Source: JAGWBD01 sp965220615 | GTDB lineage: Bacteria; Chloroflexota; Anaerolineae; Aggregatilineales; Phototrophicaceae | Assembly: GCA_965220615.1 (NCBI GenBank) | Contig: CBDCQL010000002.1 | Span: forward strand, 1,054,001 to 1,118,000 | Length of the DNA stretch: 64,000 nucleotides | Reading direction: 5' to 3' | In this document: positions 8,100 through 16,677 of the stretch, in pieces | Position numbering within the stretch: position 1 is the first letter of the stretch | How the letters are laid out: each line of letters starts with the position of its first letter | The notes under the pieces: model-generated | What the model saw: the letters and a program-made list of their open reading frames with translations, nothing else | Told to the model about the DNA's origin: nothing | Database searches by the model: none | Translations under genes and position numbers: made by a program

Positions 8100-11042
8100 A
8101 TGCCAGACATGCACTCCGTCGAGGAGTTTCTGCATGAGTTGCGGCCACGCGTCAGCGGCGACCTGAGGACCGATCAATACAGCCGCATGCTTTACAGCAC
8201 GGACGCCAGCATTTACCAGCAAATGCCTTTGGCCGTCCTGGTTCCCCGGACGGTCGACGACGTACAGGCCGCGGTCGAACTGGCGGCCCGCCACCGGGTC
8301 CCGGTCTTGCCGCGCGCGTCAGGCAGTAGCCTGGCGGGGCAGGCCGTCAATGAAGCGCTGGTGATCGACTCCACGCGCTGGCTGGATGGCATCCACGAAA
8401 TCAACCGCGAGGAACGCTGGGTACGCGTTGGTCCGGGTCGGGTGCTGGACGAATTGAACCTGGCGCTCAAGCCGCAGGGCTTGCAGTTCGGGCCCGACCC
8501 CGCCAGCAGCAACCGGGCGGCGATGGGGGGCATCGTTTCCAACAACTCAACTGGCAGCCATTCCATCCTGTATGGCATGACGGCCGATCATTTGCTGGAG
8601 GCCGAGGTCATTCTGGCGGACGGGACCCGTACGCGCATGGGCCCGCTGGGTGATGACGCCTTGCGTCAATACCAGATGCGTGATGGACTGGAAGGCCACG
8701 TTTATCGGGAGGTGGCGCGTCTGGCGCGCGACAACGCCGACGTCATCCGCGCCGGCACGCCGCGTCACTGGCGTCGCTGCGGTGGCTACAACCTCGACCG
8801 CTACATCGAAGGTGGCGTCAGTTTTAACTGGCCGCAGGATGAGAGTTTCAACCTTGCAAAGCTGCTCAGTGGCGCTGAAGGGACACTCGGCGTACTGACC
8901 GAACTTAAACTCAATCTCGTGCCCCTGCCGCGCATGACGGCGTTGGCAATCGTCCACTACGACGATCTCTTCACGGCGTTGTCGGCCGTGCCGGCGATGC
9001 TGGAGACGGGGCCCTCGGCGATCGAACTGCTGGACAATCTGGGTCTGACTCTTTGTCGCGACGTTCCCGAATACGCCCGTCTGCTGCGGACGTTCGTCGA
9101 TGGTGACCCCAATTGCATTCTCATCACCGAGTTTTACGGTGAGAGTGAGGCAGAACTGCAAGCAAAGATTGACCGGCTCAAGCGCCACTTGCGCGATCAG
9201 GACATCGCCGCCGGCGTCACCGTCCCGGTCATTGACCCCGCCCGGCAGGAAGATGTATGGACCGTGCGCAAGGTGGGTCTGGGCCTCATGATGAGCATCC
9301 GTGGCGACCACAAGCCAATTCCCTTCATTGAGGATGCCGCCGTTCCGACCGACCATCTGGCGGAGTACGTCACCAAACTCGAAGAATTCTGCAACAGTAT
9401 GGGCACACGCGTGGCCTATTACGCCCACGCCAGCGCCGGATGTCTCCACATTCGACCGCTCGTCAATACCAAGCAGGCGCAGGAAGTCGCGAAAATGTCG
9501 CAAATCATGGACTTTTCCGTGGACCTTCTGCACGGCTATGGCGGCGCTCTCAGCAGCGAACACGGCGATGGCCGCGCCCGCAGCTGGATGAACGAGCGTT
9601 TCTTTGGCCCGGAACTTTACAATCTTTACCGCCAGGTAAAACGCAACTTTGATCCGGACAACATTCTCAATCCCGGCAACATCGTCGACGCCGGGTCCAT
9701 GAACGACAACCTTCGCTACGGCGACGCCTACACGGTCATCCCCGTGCAGACGGCGCTGGATTTCTCGGACGAACAGGGCTTTCACCGCGCGGTCGAAATG
9801 TGCAACGGCGCCGGCGTGTGTCGCAAGAAGACCACCGGGACGATGTGCCCCAGTTTCATGGTCACGCGGGAGGAGGAACACAGCACCCGCGGCCGCGCCA
9901 ATGCCCTGCGCGCGGCGATGTCCGGTGCCTTACCCACCAGCGAACTGACCAGTGAGCGCATGTACGGTGTGATGGACCTCTGTATCGGTTGCAAGGCCTG
10001 CGCCGCCGAATGTCCTTCCTCGGTCGACATGGGCAAGATCAAGGTCGAGTTTCTGGCGCAGTACCACCGCGAACATGGCACGCCCCTGCGCTCCCGTCTC
10101 TTTGGTCATATCGGCCCGTTATCCCGTCTTGGGACGGGCCCACTGGCGCCTGTGGTCAATGGCGCCATGCGCCACCCGGTGGTGCGGAACCTGATGCAAC
10201 GCTCCCTCGGAATCAGCGAGCAACGCGTATTGCCCGAATTCGCTGCGGAGTCTTTCACGTCCTGGTTCCGTAAAAGGGGAGCACCGCAGGGAAGCGCGAA
10301 GCAGGTCGTCCTTTTCAATGACAGCTTCAACACCTGGAACGATCCGTACATCGCCATCGCGGCCACCGAAGTCCTGGAAGCTCTGGGATACGAGGTGTTG
10401 TTGCCCGGTCATCGCTGCTGTGGGCGCCCCATGATGTCCGAAGGACTGGTGGCGGATGCGCGCAAGGCCGCGGAGGACGTGGTATCGCGGCTGGTCGGGT
10501 TCGTTGACGACGGCGTTCCGGTCGTCGGTCTGGAACCGAGTTGTCTGCTGATGCTGCGGGACGAATACCGCTACCTCCTGCCTGACGATGAGCGCGTGCA
10601 GCGGGTGGCGGACCAGTCGCTGTTGTTCGAGGAGTTCATCGCGCAACTGGCAGACCGCGGCGACCTCAATCTGGAATTCGAGCAGACGCAGCGAAGGCTG
10701 CTCCTGCATGGCCATTGTCATCAGCGGGCTTTGGTGGGCACAGGTCCATCCTTGCGCGCCCTGGGACTGCCGCCAAACTACGATGTCGAGGAAGTGGATT
10801 CCGGCTGCTGCGGCATGGCCGGCTCTTTCGGCTACGAGAGCGAACACTACGAACTTTCGATGAAGATGGCGGAACGCAGGCTGTTGCCCGCGGTGCGTGA
10901 CGCCGACCCGGATACCCTCATTGTCGCGGCGGGAACCAGTTGCCGCCATCAAATTTCACATGGGGGTGGACGGGAAGCCCTGCATCCGGCCGAAGTTCTG
11001 CGCAATGCCATGGTGACAGAAGCGACGGCAGAGCGCGCATAA
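8100..11042 (+). CDS. fused FAD-linked oxidase / Fe-S 2-hydroxyacid dehydrogenase (D-lactate or glycolate type)
   Basis: A 980-residue fusion. Residues about 40-260 form a PCMH-type FAD domain (R-A-S-G-S-S-L-A-G), followed by a FAD-oxidase C domain to about 530. A ferredoxin-like region follows, with C-N-G-A-G-V-C near 567 and C-I-G-C-K-A-C near 628. Two CCG domains at the C terminus carry H-R-C-C-G near 771 and D-S-G-C-C-G near 900. This is the single-chain equivalent of GlcD plus GlcF, or of the YdiJ/Dld-II class, passing electrons from D-lactate, glycolate or 2-hydroxyglutarate to quinone. ATG at 8100 is one base after the MFS stop and has G-G-G-A-G-T upstream. A longer in-frame start at 7944 would lie inside the MFS gene. 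Confidence 0.88.
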   Translation: MPDMHSVEEFLHELRPRVSGDLRTDQYSRMLYSTDASIYQQMPLAVLVPRTVDDVQAAVELAARHRVPVLPRASGSSLAGQAVNEALVIDSTRWLDGIHEINREERWVRVGPGRVLDELNLALKPQGLQFGPDPASSNRAAMGGIVSNNSTGSHSILYGMTADHLLEAEVILADGTRTRMGPLGDDALRQYQMRDGLEGHVYREVARLARDNADVIRAGTPRHWRRCGGYNLDRYIEGGVSFNWPQDESFNLAKLLSGAEGTLGVLTELKLNLVPLPRMTALAIVHYDDLFTALSAVPAMLETGPSAIELLDNLGLTLCRDVPEYARLLRTFVDGDPNCILITEFYGESEAELQAKIDRLKRHLRDQDIAAGVTVPVIDPARQEDVWTVRKVGLGLMMSIRGDHKPIPFIEDAAVPTDHLAEYVTKLEEFCNSMGTRVAYYAHASAGCLHIRPLVNTKQAQEVAKMSQIMDFSVDLLHGYGGALSSEHGDGRARSWMNERFFGPELYNLYRQVKRNFDPDNILNPGNIVDAGSMNDNLRYGDAYTVIPVQTALDFSDEQGFHRAVEMCNGAGVCRKKTTGTMCPSFMVTREEEHSTRGRANALRAAMSGALPTSELTSERMYGVMDLCIGCKACAAECPSSVDMGKIKVEFLAQYHREHGTPLRSRLFGHIGPLSRLGTGPLAPVVNGAMRHPVVRNLMQRSLGISEQRVLPEFAAESFTSWFRKRGAPQGSAKQVVLFNDSFNTWNDPYIAIAATEVLEALGYEVLLPGHRCCGRPMMSEGLVADARKAAEDVVSRLVGFVDDGVPVVGLEPSCLLMLRDEYRYLLPDDERVQRVADQSLLFEEFIAQLADRGDLNLEFEQTQRRLLLHGHCHQRALVGTGPSLRALGLPPNYDVEEVDSGCCGMAGSFGYESEHYELSMKMAERRLLPAVRDADPDTLIVAAGTSCRHQISHGGGREALHPAEVLRNAMVTEATAERA

Positions 11043-11053
11043 GGGCCATTCGA

Positions 11054-11317
11054 TTGCTGGTGAAGGTCGCGTTTGTCGCGCTGGGGTTCTGGTTGCTGCA
11101 GCCTGCACTTGAGGCCTACAACACGGTCATTTTGAACTGGTTCAACTTTCTCCTGGATGATTCCCTGGTCAACCGTATGACTTTCGATGCGGTGGAGGCT
11201 GTTCACGAGGAAGTCTTCGGGCCTATCGTCCTGCCGCGCCTTATTCTCTTCGCCGCGCTGGTCATCGTGACCTGGATAGTACTGAGGCTTTTTCGGCCTG
11301 CGGCCAGATCGTCGTGA
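11054..11317 (+). CDS. small two-helix membrane protein, unknown function
   Basis: An 87-residue protein if translated from TTG 11054; the ribosome site A-A-G-G-G at 11041-11045 overlaps the previous stop codon. GTG 11060 is an alternative. Helix 1 covers about residues 3-22 and helix 2 about 63-83, joined by a polar loop rich in acidic residues. It ends in R-P-A-A-R-S-S. I do not recognise a family. Its position directly after the FAD/Fe-S dehydrogenase suggests a membrane anchor or partner, which is inference only. Confidence 0.55.
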   Translation: MLVKVAFVALGFWLLQPALEAYNTVILNWFNFLLDDSLVNRMTFDAVEAVHEEVFGPIVLPRLILFAALVIVTWIVLRLFRPAARSS

Positions 11318-11339
11318 CACTGCCGAAAAGGGGCCGCCC

Positions 11340-12539
11340 GTGACAATCACCATCCGCGACGTTCGCACCATCACGACCAAACCGGGCAAATCCAATCTGG
11401 TCATCGTCAAAGTGCTGACCTCCGAGCCTGAACTCTACGGCCTCGGCTGCGCGACCTTCACGCAGCGCTGGCACGCCGTCGTCACGGCCATCGAGAAACA
11501 TCTGAAGCCCTTTGCGCTGGGGCGCGACGTCACGCGCAACGAGGAATTCTTTCGCATGGCGATGGTGCACGGCTACTGGCGCAACGGCCCGGTGCTGAAT
11601 AATGCCATATCCGGCGTGGACCAGGCGCTTTGGGATATCCGCGGCAAGCTGGCCGGCATGCCGGTTTACGACCTGCTCGGCGGCCGGCAGCGTGAAGCGG
11701 CCAATGTCTACGTCCATGCCGATGGCGAGACGCCGCAGGAAGTGACGGAAAACGTCCAGCGTTACATGGAGGAAGGCCACCGCCACATTCGTGTACAAAT
11801 GGGTGGCTATGGCGGGAAGGGCGGAAGAGACGTCAGGCCCGAGGGAGCGCCGGCCGGCAGCTACTATGACCCGCGCGCCTATTGCCGGGACATGCTGGGT
11901 ATGATCGAACACCTGCGCAAGGTGGTTGGCGATGAGGTCGAATTGCTTCATGACATTCATGAGCGCCTGCATCCCATTCACGCCATCCAGTTCGCGAAAG
12001 ACGTGGAACAGTTCCGACTGTTCTTTCTGGAGGATGCCCTGGCGCCGGAAGACATCGAATGGTTTCGGCAGTTGCGCGCCCAGAGCGCCGTGCCCCTGGC
12101 GATGGGCGAACTCTTCAACAACCCCCTGGAGTGGCAACCCCTGATCGAGGGTCGCCTGATCGACTTCCTGCGCATGCACGTCAGCCAGATGGGCGGCCTG
12201 ACCCCGGCCCGCGACGTTGCGCTCTTCGCCAACATGTATGGCATCCGCACCGCCTGGCATGGCCCGGGTGACACGTCGCCGATCGGGCATGCCGCCAACC
12301 TGCATCTGGACCTCTGGGAGCCAAACTTCGGCATCCAGGAGTGGTACGAGCCGGACGACATGGACTACGAACTCTTCCCGGGCCTGCCGGTAGTGCGCAA
12401 CGGATACCTTTACCCCAACTCCTCACCCGGACTGGGAATCGACATTGACGAGGACATGGCGGCGCGATGCCCCTGCGAGGACATGACCGAATTCTGGACC
12501 CGGACGCGTCTGCCGGATGGTTCGCCAACCCGACCATGA
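11340..12539 (+). CDS. mannonate-dehydratase-like enolase-superfamily enzyme (RspA/ManD type)
   Basis: A 399-residue mandelate-racemase-group enolase with a GTG start. The metal and catalytic pattern is D205-x-H207 in H-D-I-H-E-R, E231 in F-L-E-D-A-L and E257 in M-G-E-L-F-N-N, plus a late W-H-G-P-G-D histidine near residue 307. The long Q-M-G-G-Y-G-G-K insertion near residues 153-175 is typical of ManD. These enzymes dehydrate D-mannonate or D-gluconate, often slowly, so the physiological acid sugar is uncertain. It lies 22 bases after the small membrane gene and just upstream of a promoter serving a sugar importer. Confidence 0.85.
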   Translation: MTITIRDVRTITTKPGKSNLVIVKVLTSEPELYGLGCATFTQRWHAVVTAIEKHLKPFALGRDVTRNEEFFRMAMVHGYWRNGPVLNNAISGVDQALWDIRGKLAGMPVYDLLGGRQREAANVYVHADGETPQEVTENVQRYMEEGHRHIRVQMGGYGGKGGRDVRPEGAPAGSYYDPRAYCRDMLGMIEHLRKVVGDEVELLHDIHERLHPIHAIQFAKDVEQFRLFFLEDALAPEDIEWFRQLRAQSAVPLAMGELFNNPLEWQPLIEGRLIDFLRMHVSQMGGLTPARDVALFANMYGIRTAWHGPGDTSPIGHAANLHLDLWEPNFGIQEWYEPDDMDYELFPGLPVVRNGYLYPNSSPGLGIDIDEDMAARCPCEDMTEFWTRTRLPDGSPTRP

Positions 12540-12561
12540 TGGTTGTCGCTTGTCGACCCTG

Positions 12562-12590
12562 TTGACAGCGCTGGCAGGATTGACTATAAA
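12562..12590 (+). promoter_or_regulatory. near-consensus sigma-70 promoter for the sugar ABC operon
   Basis: TTGACA at 12562-12567 and TATAAA at 12585-12590 are separated by exactly 17 bases. It lies in the 99-base gap between the ManD-like gene and the ABC ATPase, predicting a leader of about 40 bases. This is the best-matching promoter in the window. Confidence 0.75.
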
Positions 12591-12638
12591 TCCCGCCGTT
12601 ACCCAAACGAATTCACCGCCGACATTTCGGCGTCACCA

Positions 12639-14147
12639 ATGGAACCACTTCTGCGCCTGGAACACATCGACAAGTCCTTTCCGGGCGTCCGGGCCCTGGT
12701 GGACGTGCAATTTGACGTACGCCCTGGTGAAGTCCATGCCCTGCTTGGGGAGAATGGCGCCGGCAAGTCCACCCTGATCAAGATAATTTCCGGCGTTTAC
12801 AGCGCAGACGCCGGCAACATTTACGTGGAAGGGCAACCGGTCGCATTCGACAACCCCCGCGAGGCCCAGACCAGCGGCATTGCCACGATCTACCAGGAAC
12901 TCCTGCTCTATCCTGAACTGAGCGTCGCAGAAAACATATTCATGGGCCACGCACCACGCACGCGCTTCGGCATGATCGACTGGCCGAAAATGCGTGAGCA
13001 GGCCGTCGAAATTCTGTCCTCTCTGGACATCCACGACATCGACGTTACCCGCAATGTCGGGACCCTGACCGTGGGCAACCGGCAGCGCGTAGAGATTGCC
13101 AAGGCCCTCTCGCAAAACGCCCGACTGCTGATCATGGACGAGCCCACCGCCGCACTCACCGAGGCCGACGTGCAGCGCCTGTTCGGTCTGGTCCGCCTGC
13201 TGCGAGACAGGGGAGTCGCCGTCATTTACATCAGTCATCGCCTCGACGAGGTCTTCATGCTGGCGGACCGCGTCACCGTATTGCGCGACGGCCAATACGT
13301 TGGTACGCGCGGCATTGAGGAGACCAGTGAGGACGACCTGATCAGCATGATGGTCGGGCGCACCATAGACGACCTCTTCCCCAAACTGGACACGACGGTC
13401 GGTGAGGCCATCCTCGAACTGCGTGGGCTGACGCGCCGCCCGCTGACGAATGACATCAGTCTGAAGCTCCACGCCGGCGAAATTGTGGGCCTGGCAGGCC
13501 TTGTCGGCTCAGGGCGCAGTGAGCTGGCGCAGGCCGTCTTCGGTTTCACCCCGGCGGAATCCGGTGAGATTCTGCTGGATGGCAAACAGGTCCAGATCCG
13601 CCATCCGGGTCATGCTATGGACCTGGGCATCGCTTACGTGCCAGAAGACCGGGGCACGCAGGGTCTGATTCGTCAAATGACAGTCCGCGAAAATGTTTCG
13701 CTGGCCATTTTGAAGACCCTGGCCAGGGGCAGTATCGTCAACCGCGATGCCGAACGCGAGCTTGCGCAACGCAGCATCAGCCAGTTCAACATTCGGGCCT
13801 ACAGCACGGAGCAGGTCGTCAACAAGCTCTCCGGTGGCAATCAGCAAAAGGTGGTGGTCAGCAAGTGGCTGGCCAGCAAGCCACGAGTGTTGATCATGGA
13901 CGAACCCACGCGGGGCATCGACGTGGGCGCCAAGGCCGAAATCCATCGCCTCATGAGCGAACTGGCGCAGCAAGGCCTGGCCATTCTGATGATATCCAGC
14001 GAATTGCCGGAAGTTCTGGGTATGAGCGACCGGATCCTGGTCATGCGACAGGGCCAGCTGGTTGCTGAGTTCGCACGTGATGAGGCGACGCAGGAGAACG
14101 TGGCCACCGCCATGATGAGCGAAGCAGTGACAGAAGTGCAGGCGTGA
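12639..14147 (+). CDS. sugar ABC importer ATPase with two nucleotide-binding domains (RbsA/MglA/RhaT type)
   Basis: A 502-residue tandem ATPase. The first domain has Walker A G-E-N-G-A-G-K-S-T, and L-I-M-D-E-P-T-A-A as Walker B. The second has the degenerate G-L-V-G-S-G-R-S-E-L, then signature L-S-G-G-N-Q-Q-K-V and Walker B L-I-M-D-E-P-T-R-G. It energises pentose, hexose or deoxyhexose uptake (CUT2 family). The start is the ATG at 12639 (M-E-P-L-L-R-L-E-H); in-frame codons upstream overlap the promoter. It overlaps the first permease by four bases. Confidence 0.9.
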   Translation: MEPLLRLEHIDKSFPGVRALVDVQFDVRPGEVHALLGENGAGKSTLIKIISGVYSADAGNIYVEGQPVAFDNPREAQTSGIATIYQELLLYPELSVAENIFMGHAPRTRFGMIDWPKMREQAVEILSSLDIHDIDVTRNVGTLTVGNRQRVEIAKALSQNARLLIMDEPTAALTEADVQRLFGLVRLLRDRGVAVIYISHRLDEVFMLADRVTVLRDGQYVGTRGIEETSEDDLISMMVGRTIDDLFPKLDTTVGEAILELRGLTRRPLTNDISLKLHAGEIVGLAGLVGSGRSELAQAVFGFTPAESGEILLDGKQVQIRHPGHAMDLGIAYVPEDRGTQGLIRQMTVRENVSLAILKTLARGSIVNRDAERELAQRSISQFNIRAYSTEQVVNKLSGGNQQKVVVSKWLASKPRVLIMDEPTRGIDVGAKAEIHRLMSELAQQGLAILMISSELPEVLGMSDRILVMRQGQLVAEFARDEATQENVATAMMSEAVTEVQA

Positions 14148-15553
14148 TCGGGAGTTCGGAGATGGGAGCGGCCTCCCTGCAGCGCGTGACGCCGGTCAGG
14201 ATCGCCCTTTTTTTGACCAGTCTGGTCATGCTGCTGGCCTGGGCAGGGCTGCCCTGGATACACCAGCCGGAACTGGGCCCGACCCTGGCCCGCGTCATCG
14301 CCGCAGAACGCTCCGCCAATGAGCTGGACATTCAGCGCCAGGGGCTGTCCCTGCCTCCGATCGCCGCCCTGGTCGCCCTCGGAGTCGCGTTCTGGAGCAT
14401 TTTGTCGCCGCAGCTTTCCCGGGCCCTGGCGCTGGTAATGCTGGTCGCCGGCCTGCTGGGCCTGGTCTATCACGTCACTTTTTTTGTGGACCTGGCTGAA
14501 AGCGGGCGTAGTCAGTTGCTATCGTCGATGGGGGCCGGTTTCTGGCTCACCTTGTTGGCCGGAATCCTGCTGATGGCGCAGTTTGCCCTGCCACGCAAGG
14601 TGGTCCCGGGTCATGAAATCAACAAGGTGCTTGGACACCAGGAAAGCGTGCTGGCACTGGGCATTCTGGCGCTGATCATCGTGGTCGGGCTCCTCAATCC
14701 ACGTTACGTGGCCGATCGCAACATCTCGGAGATCCTGCAGGGAAACGCCTATATTGCGGTGGCCGCCATTGGCGTCTCAATGGTGATCATTTCCGGAAAC
14801 ATCGATATCTCTGTCGGCTCGCTGATCGGCGTGCTGGGAATCATCAGCGGCGCGATGGTCGTGGCGGGCTATCCGGTCTGGCTGTCCTGGCTGACGCCGC
14901 TTCTGCTTGGCGCCCTGGTTGGCTCACTGATCGGCTTCCTGGTGGCCTGGTTGCACATACCATCGATCATCGTGACCCTGGGCATGCTTAGCATCCTCAA
15001 GGGCGGTCTGCTCATCTTCACCAATGCGGAATGGATCACCGGCATGCCGGCAGAATACGCCTTGTCGCAGCAGAAGCCGCTGGGCATCCCCATGGGCGTT
15101 TATATCATGCTGGTGCTGACCCTCATCGCTGCGTGGTGGTTGCGCAACAGCGCCACCGGCCGCGCCATTTATGCCGTGGGTGGCAACGCCGAGGCGGCGC
15201 GCCTGTCAGGTATCTCCGAACGGCGCATCATCATGTCCGTGTTCATCATCAACGGCGTCTTCGTCGGCATCGCCAGCGTGATGTTTGCGACCCAGTTGCA
15301 GGTCATCCAGGCGACGGTGCCCCCCAATCTTGAACTGGTCATCATCACCGCTTCAGTGGTCGGCGGGGTGAGCATACTCGGCGGCACCGGGACCGTGATC
15401 GGCTCCACGCTGGCAGCCATTCTGCTAAACACCATTCGCTCGGCCATGGTGTTCATCAACGTGTCACCCTTCTGGTTACAGGCCGTGCAGGGCGTCCTGA
15501 TCCTGGCGACTGTGCTGGTGGACATTTTGAGGCGGCGGCGGCAACTGACATGA
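14144..15553 (+). CDS. sugar ABC importer permease 1 with N-terminal membrane extension
   Basis: 469 residues from GTG 14144, overlapping the ATPase stop by four bases; ATG 14162 is an alternative. The CUT2 (RbsC-like) permease core starts only near residue 165, after which N-I-D-I-S-V-G-S-L near 225 and G-G-T-G-T-V-I-G-S-T near 420 are diagnostic. The preceding 150 or so residues contain three to four further hydrophobic helices and a roughly 40-residue polar loop, absent from standard 320-350-residue permeases. It would pair with permease 2. Confidence 0.87.
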   Translation: MIGSSEMGAASLQRVTPVRIALFLTSLVMLLAWAGLPWIHQPELGPTLARVIAAERSANELDIQRQGLSLPPIAALVALGVAFWSILSPQLSRALALVMLVAGLLGLVYHVTFFVDLAESGRSQLLSSMGAGFWLTLLAGILLMAQFALPRKVVPGHEINKVLGHQESVLALGILALIIVVGLLNPRYVADRNISEILQGNAYIAVAAIGVSMVIISGNIDISVGSLIGVLGIISGAMVVAGYPVWLSWLTPLLLGALVGSLIGFLVAWLHIPSIIVTLGMLSILKGGLLIFTNAEWITGMPAEYALSQQKPLGIPMGVYIMLVLTLIAAWWLRNSATGRAIYAVGGNAEAARLSGISERRIIMSVFIINGVFVGIASVMFATQLQVIQATVPPNLELVIITASVVGGVSILGGTGTVIGSTLAAILLNTIRSAMVFINVSPFWLQAVQGVLILATVLVDILRRRRQLT

Positions 15554-15565
15554 CAGGCGATTTCG

Positions 15566-16567
15566 ATGACTGATTCAGAGCGCACAGGACGCCCGCACTC
15601 CCGCTTTCATGATCTTCTCTTCAGTCAGGAAGGCGTGTTGCTCGTCATCCTGGTGCTCTCTGTGTTGCTGCTTTCAACCCGGACAGATGTGTTCCTGACC
15701 GTCGACAACCTGCTCAACCAGGGCCGCCTGCTGACCGAAATCGGTCTGCTGGCACTGCCCATGACCTACATCATCATCACGGGCGGCATCGATCTGTCCG
15801 TCGGTTCGATCTTTGGCCTCAGCGCCATCATGCTGGGCCACAGCTGGCAAAACTGGGGGCTGCCCCTGGAGTACGCCATCGTCGTGGCCTTGTTGACCGG
15901 TGTCCTTTGCGGCCTTGTCAACGGGTTATTCATCGTGCGCGTCGGCGTCCCACCCCTGATCATGACACTGGCGACATTGGCTCTTTTTCGGGGCATGGCG
16001 CTGGGCATCAGCCAGGGCCGCTCCGCGCGCGGCTACCCCGACTGGTTCCTGGAGCTGGGCGCCGGGGAGTTCCTCGGTGTTCCCAACCAGCTATGGATTC
16101 TTGTTCTGGCAGCGTTGATTTCAGCATTCTTTCTGGCGCGGACGGTGTTCGGGCGCTCGCTCTACGCCATCGGCAACAACGAACTGGGCGCCCGCTTTTC
16201 CGGTATCCCGGTCGGACGCAACAAACTGTTGATCTACACCTTCTCCGGATTTATGGCCGGCCTCAGTGGCTACATCTTCGTGTCGCGCGTGACGACCACC
16301 CGTTCGGACATGGGCACGGGCCACGAACTCGACGTTATCGCCGCAGTCGTTCTGGGCGGCACCAGCATCTTCGGCGGAACGGGCAGCATCGTCGGTACGA
16401 TGATCGGAGTTGTCCTGATTCAGTTGCTGAAGAATGGACTGGCCCTGACCGGAGTGACCGGCGACGCCACCATCGTGGTCATCGGCACCGTGCTAATTCT
16501 TGCCATCCTCGTCAACAACTACGTGCAACGGCGGCGTTCGGGCGAAAGCGGCGCCGGAGCAGCCTGA
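15566..16567 (+). CDS. sugar ABC importer permease 2 (RbsC/RhaQ type)
   Basis: A 333-residue CUT2 permease of usual length. G-G-I-D-L-S-V-G-S-I-F-G near residue 72 and G-G-T-S-I-F-G-G-T-G-S-I near 270 mark the ATPase-contacting and conserved pore segments. It begins 12 bases after permease 1, and two non-identical permeases fit the arrangement of rhamnose and autoinducer-2 importers rather than ribose systems with one permease. It forms the channel with the preceding permease. Confidence 0.88.
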   Translation: MTDSERTGRPHSRFHDLLFSQEGVLLVILVLSVLLLSTRTDVFLTVDNLLNQGRLLTEIGLLALPMTYIIITGGIDLSVGSIFGLSAIMLGHSWQNWGLPLEYAIVVALLTGVLCGLVNGLFIVRVGVPPLIMTLATLALFRGMALGISQGRSARGYPDWFLELGAGEFLGVPNQLWILVLAALISAFFLARTVFGRSLYAIGNNELGARFSGIPVGRNKLLIYTFSGFMAGLSGYIFVSRVTTTRSDMGTGHELDVIAAVVLGGTSIFGGTGSIVGTMIGVVLIQLLKNGLALTGVTGDATIVVIGTVLILAILVNNYVQRRRSGESGAGAA

Positions 16568-16591
16568 ACCCGTCACCTTGCAACGCAGTAC

Positions 16592-16619
16592 TTGCACAAA
16601 TGGATACAAAACTTATACT
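16592..16619 (+). promoter_or_regulatory. promoter of the sugar-binding-protein gene, with semi-palindromic -10 region
   Basis: TTGCAC at 16592-16597 and TATACT at 16614-16619 are separated by 16 bases. The -10 lies inside ACAAAACTTATACTTTGT, closely matching the palindrome at 22183-22199. It gives the binding protein its own transcript, as expected because binding proteins are needed in excess. Confidence 0.6.
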
Positions 16620-16677
16620 TTGTGCCTGTGTTTCATCCGTTCCGTAAAGTTCGTAAATGGGGAAGAAAGGAAAGACG

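Noticed and set aside
12505..12556. Hairpin-like CGACC/GGTTG between the ManD-like gene and the ABC promoter
   Set aside because: Only five pairs with one wobble and no T tract; too weak to call a terminator.
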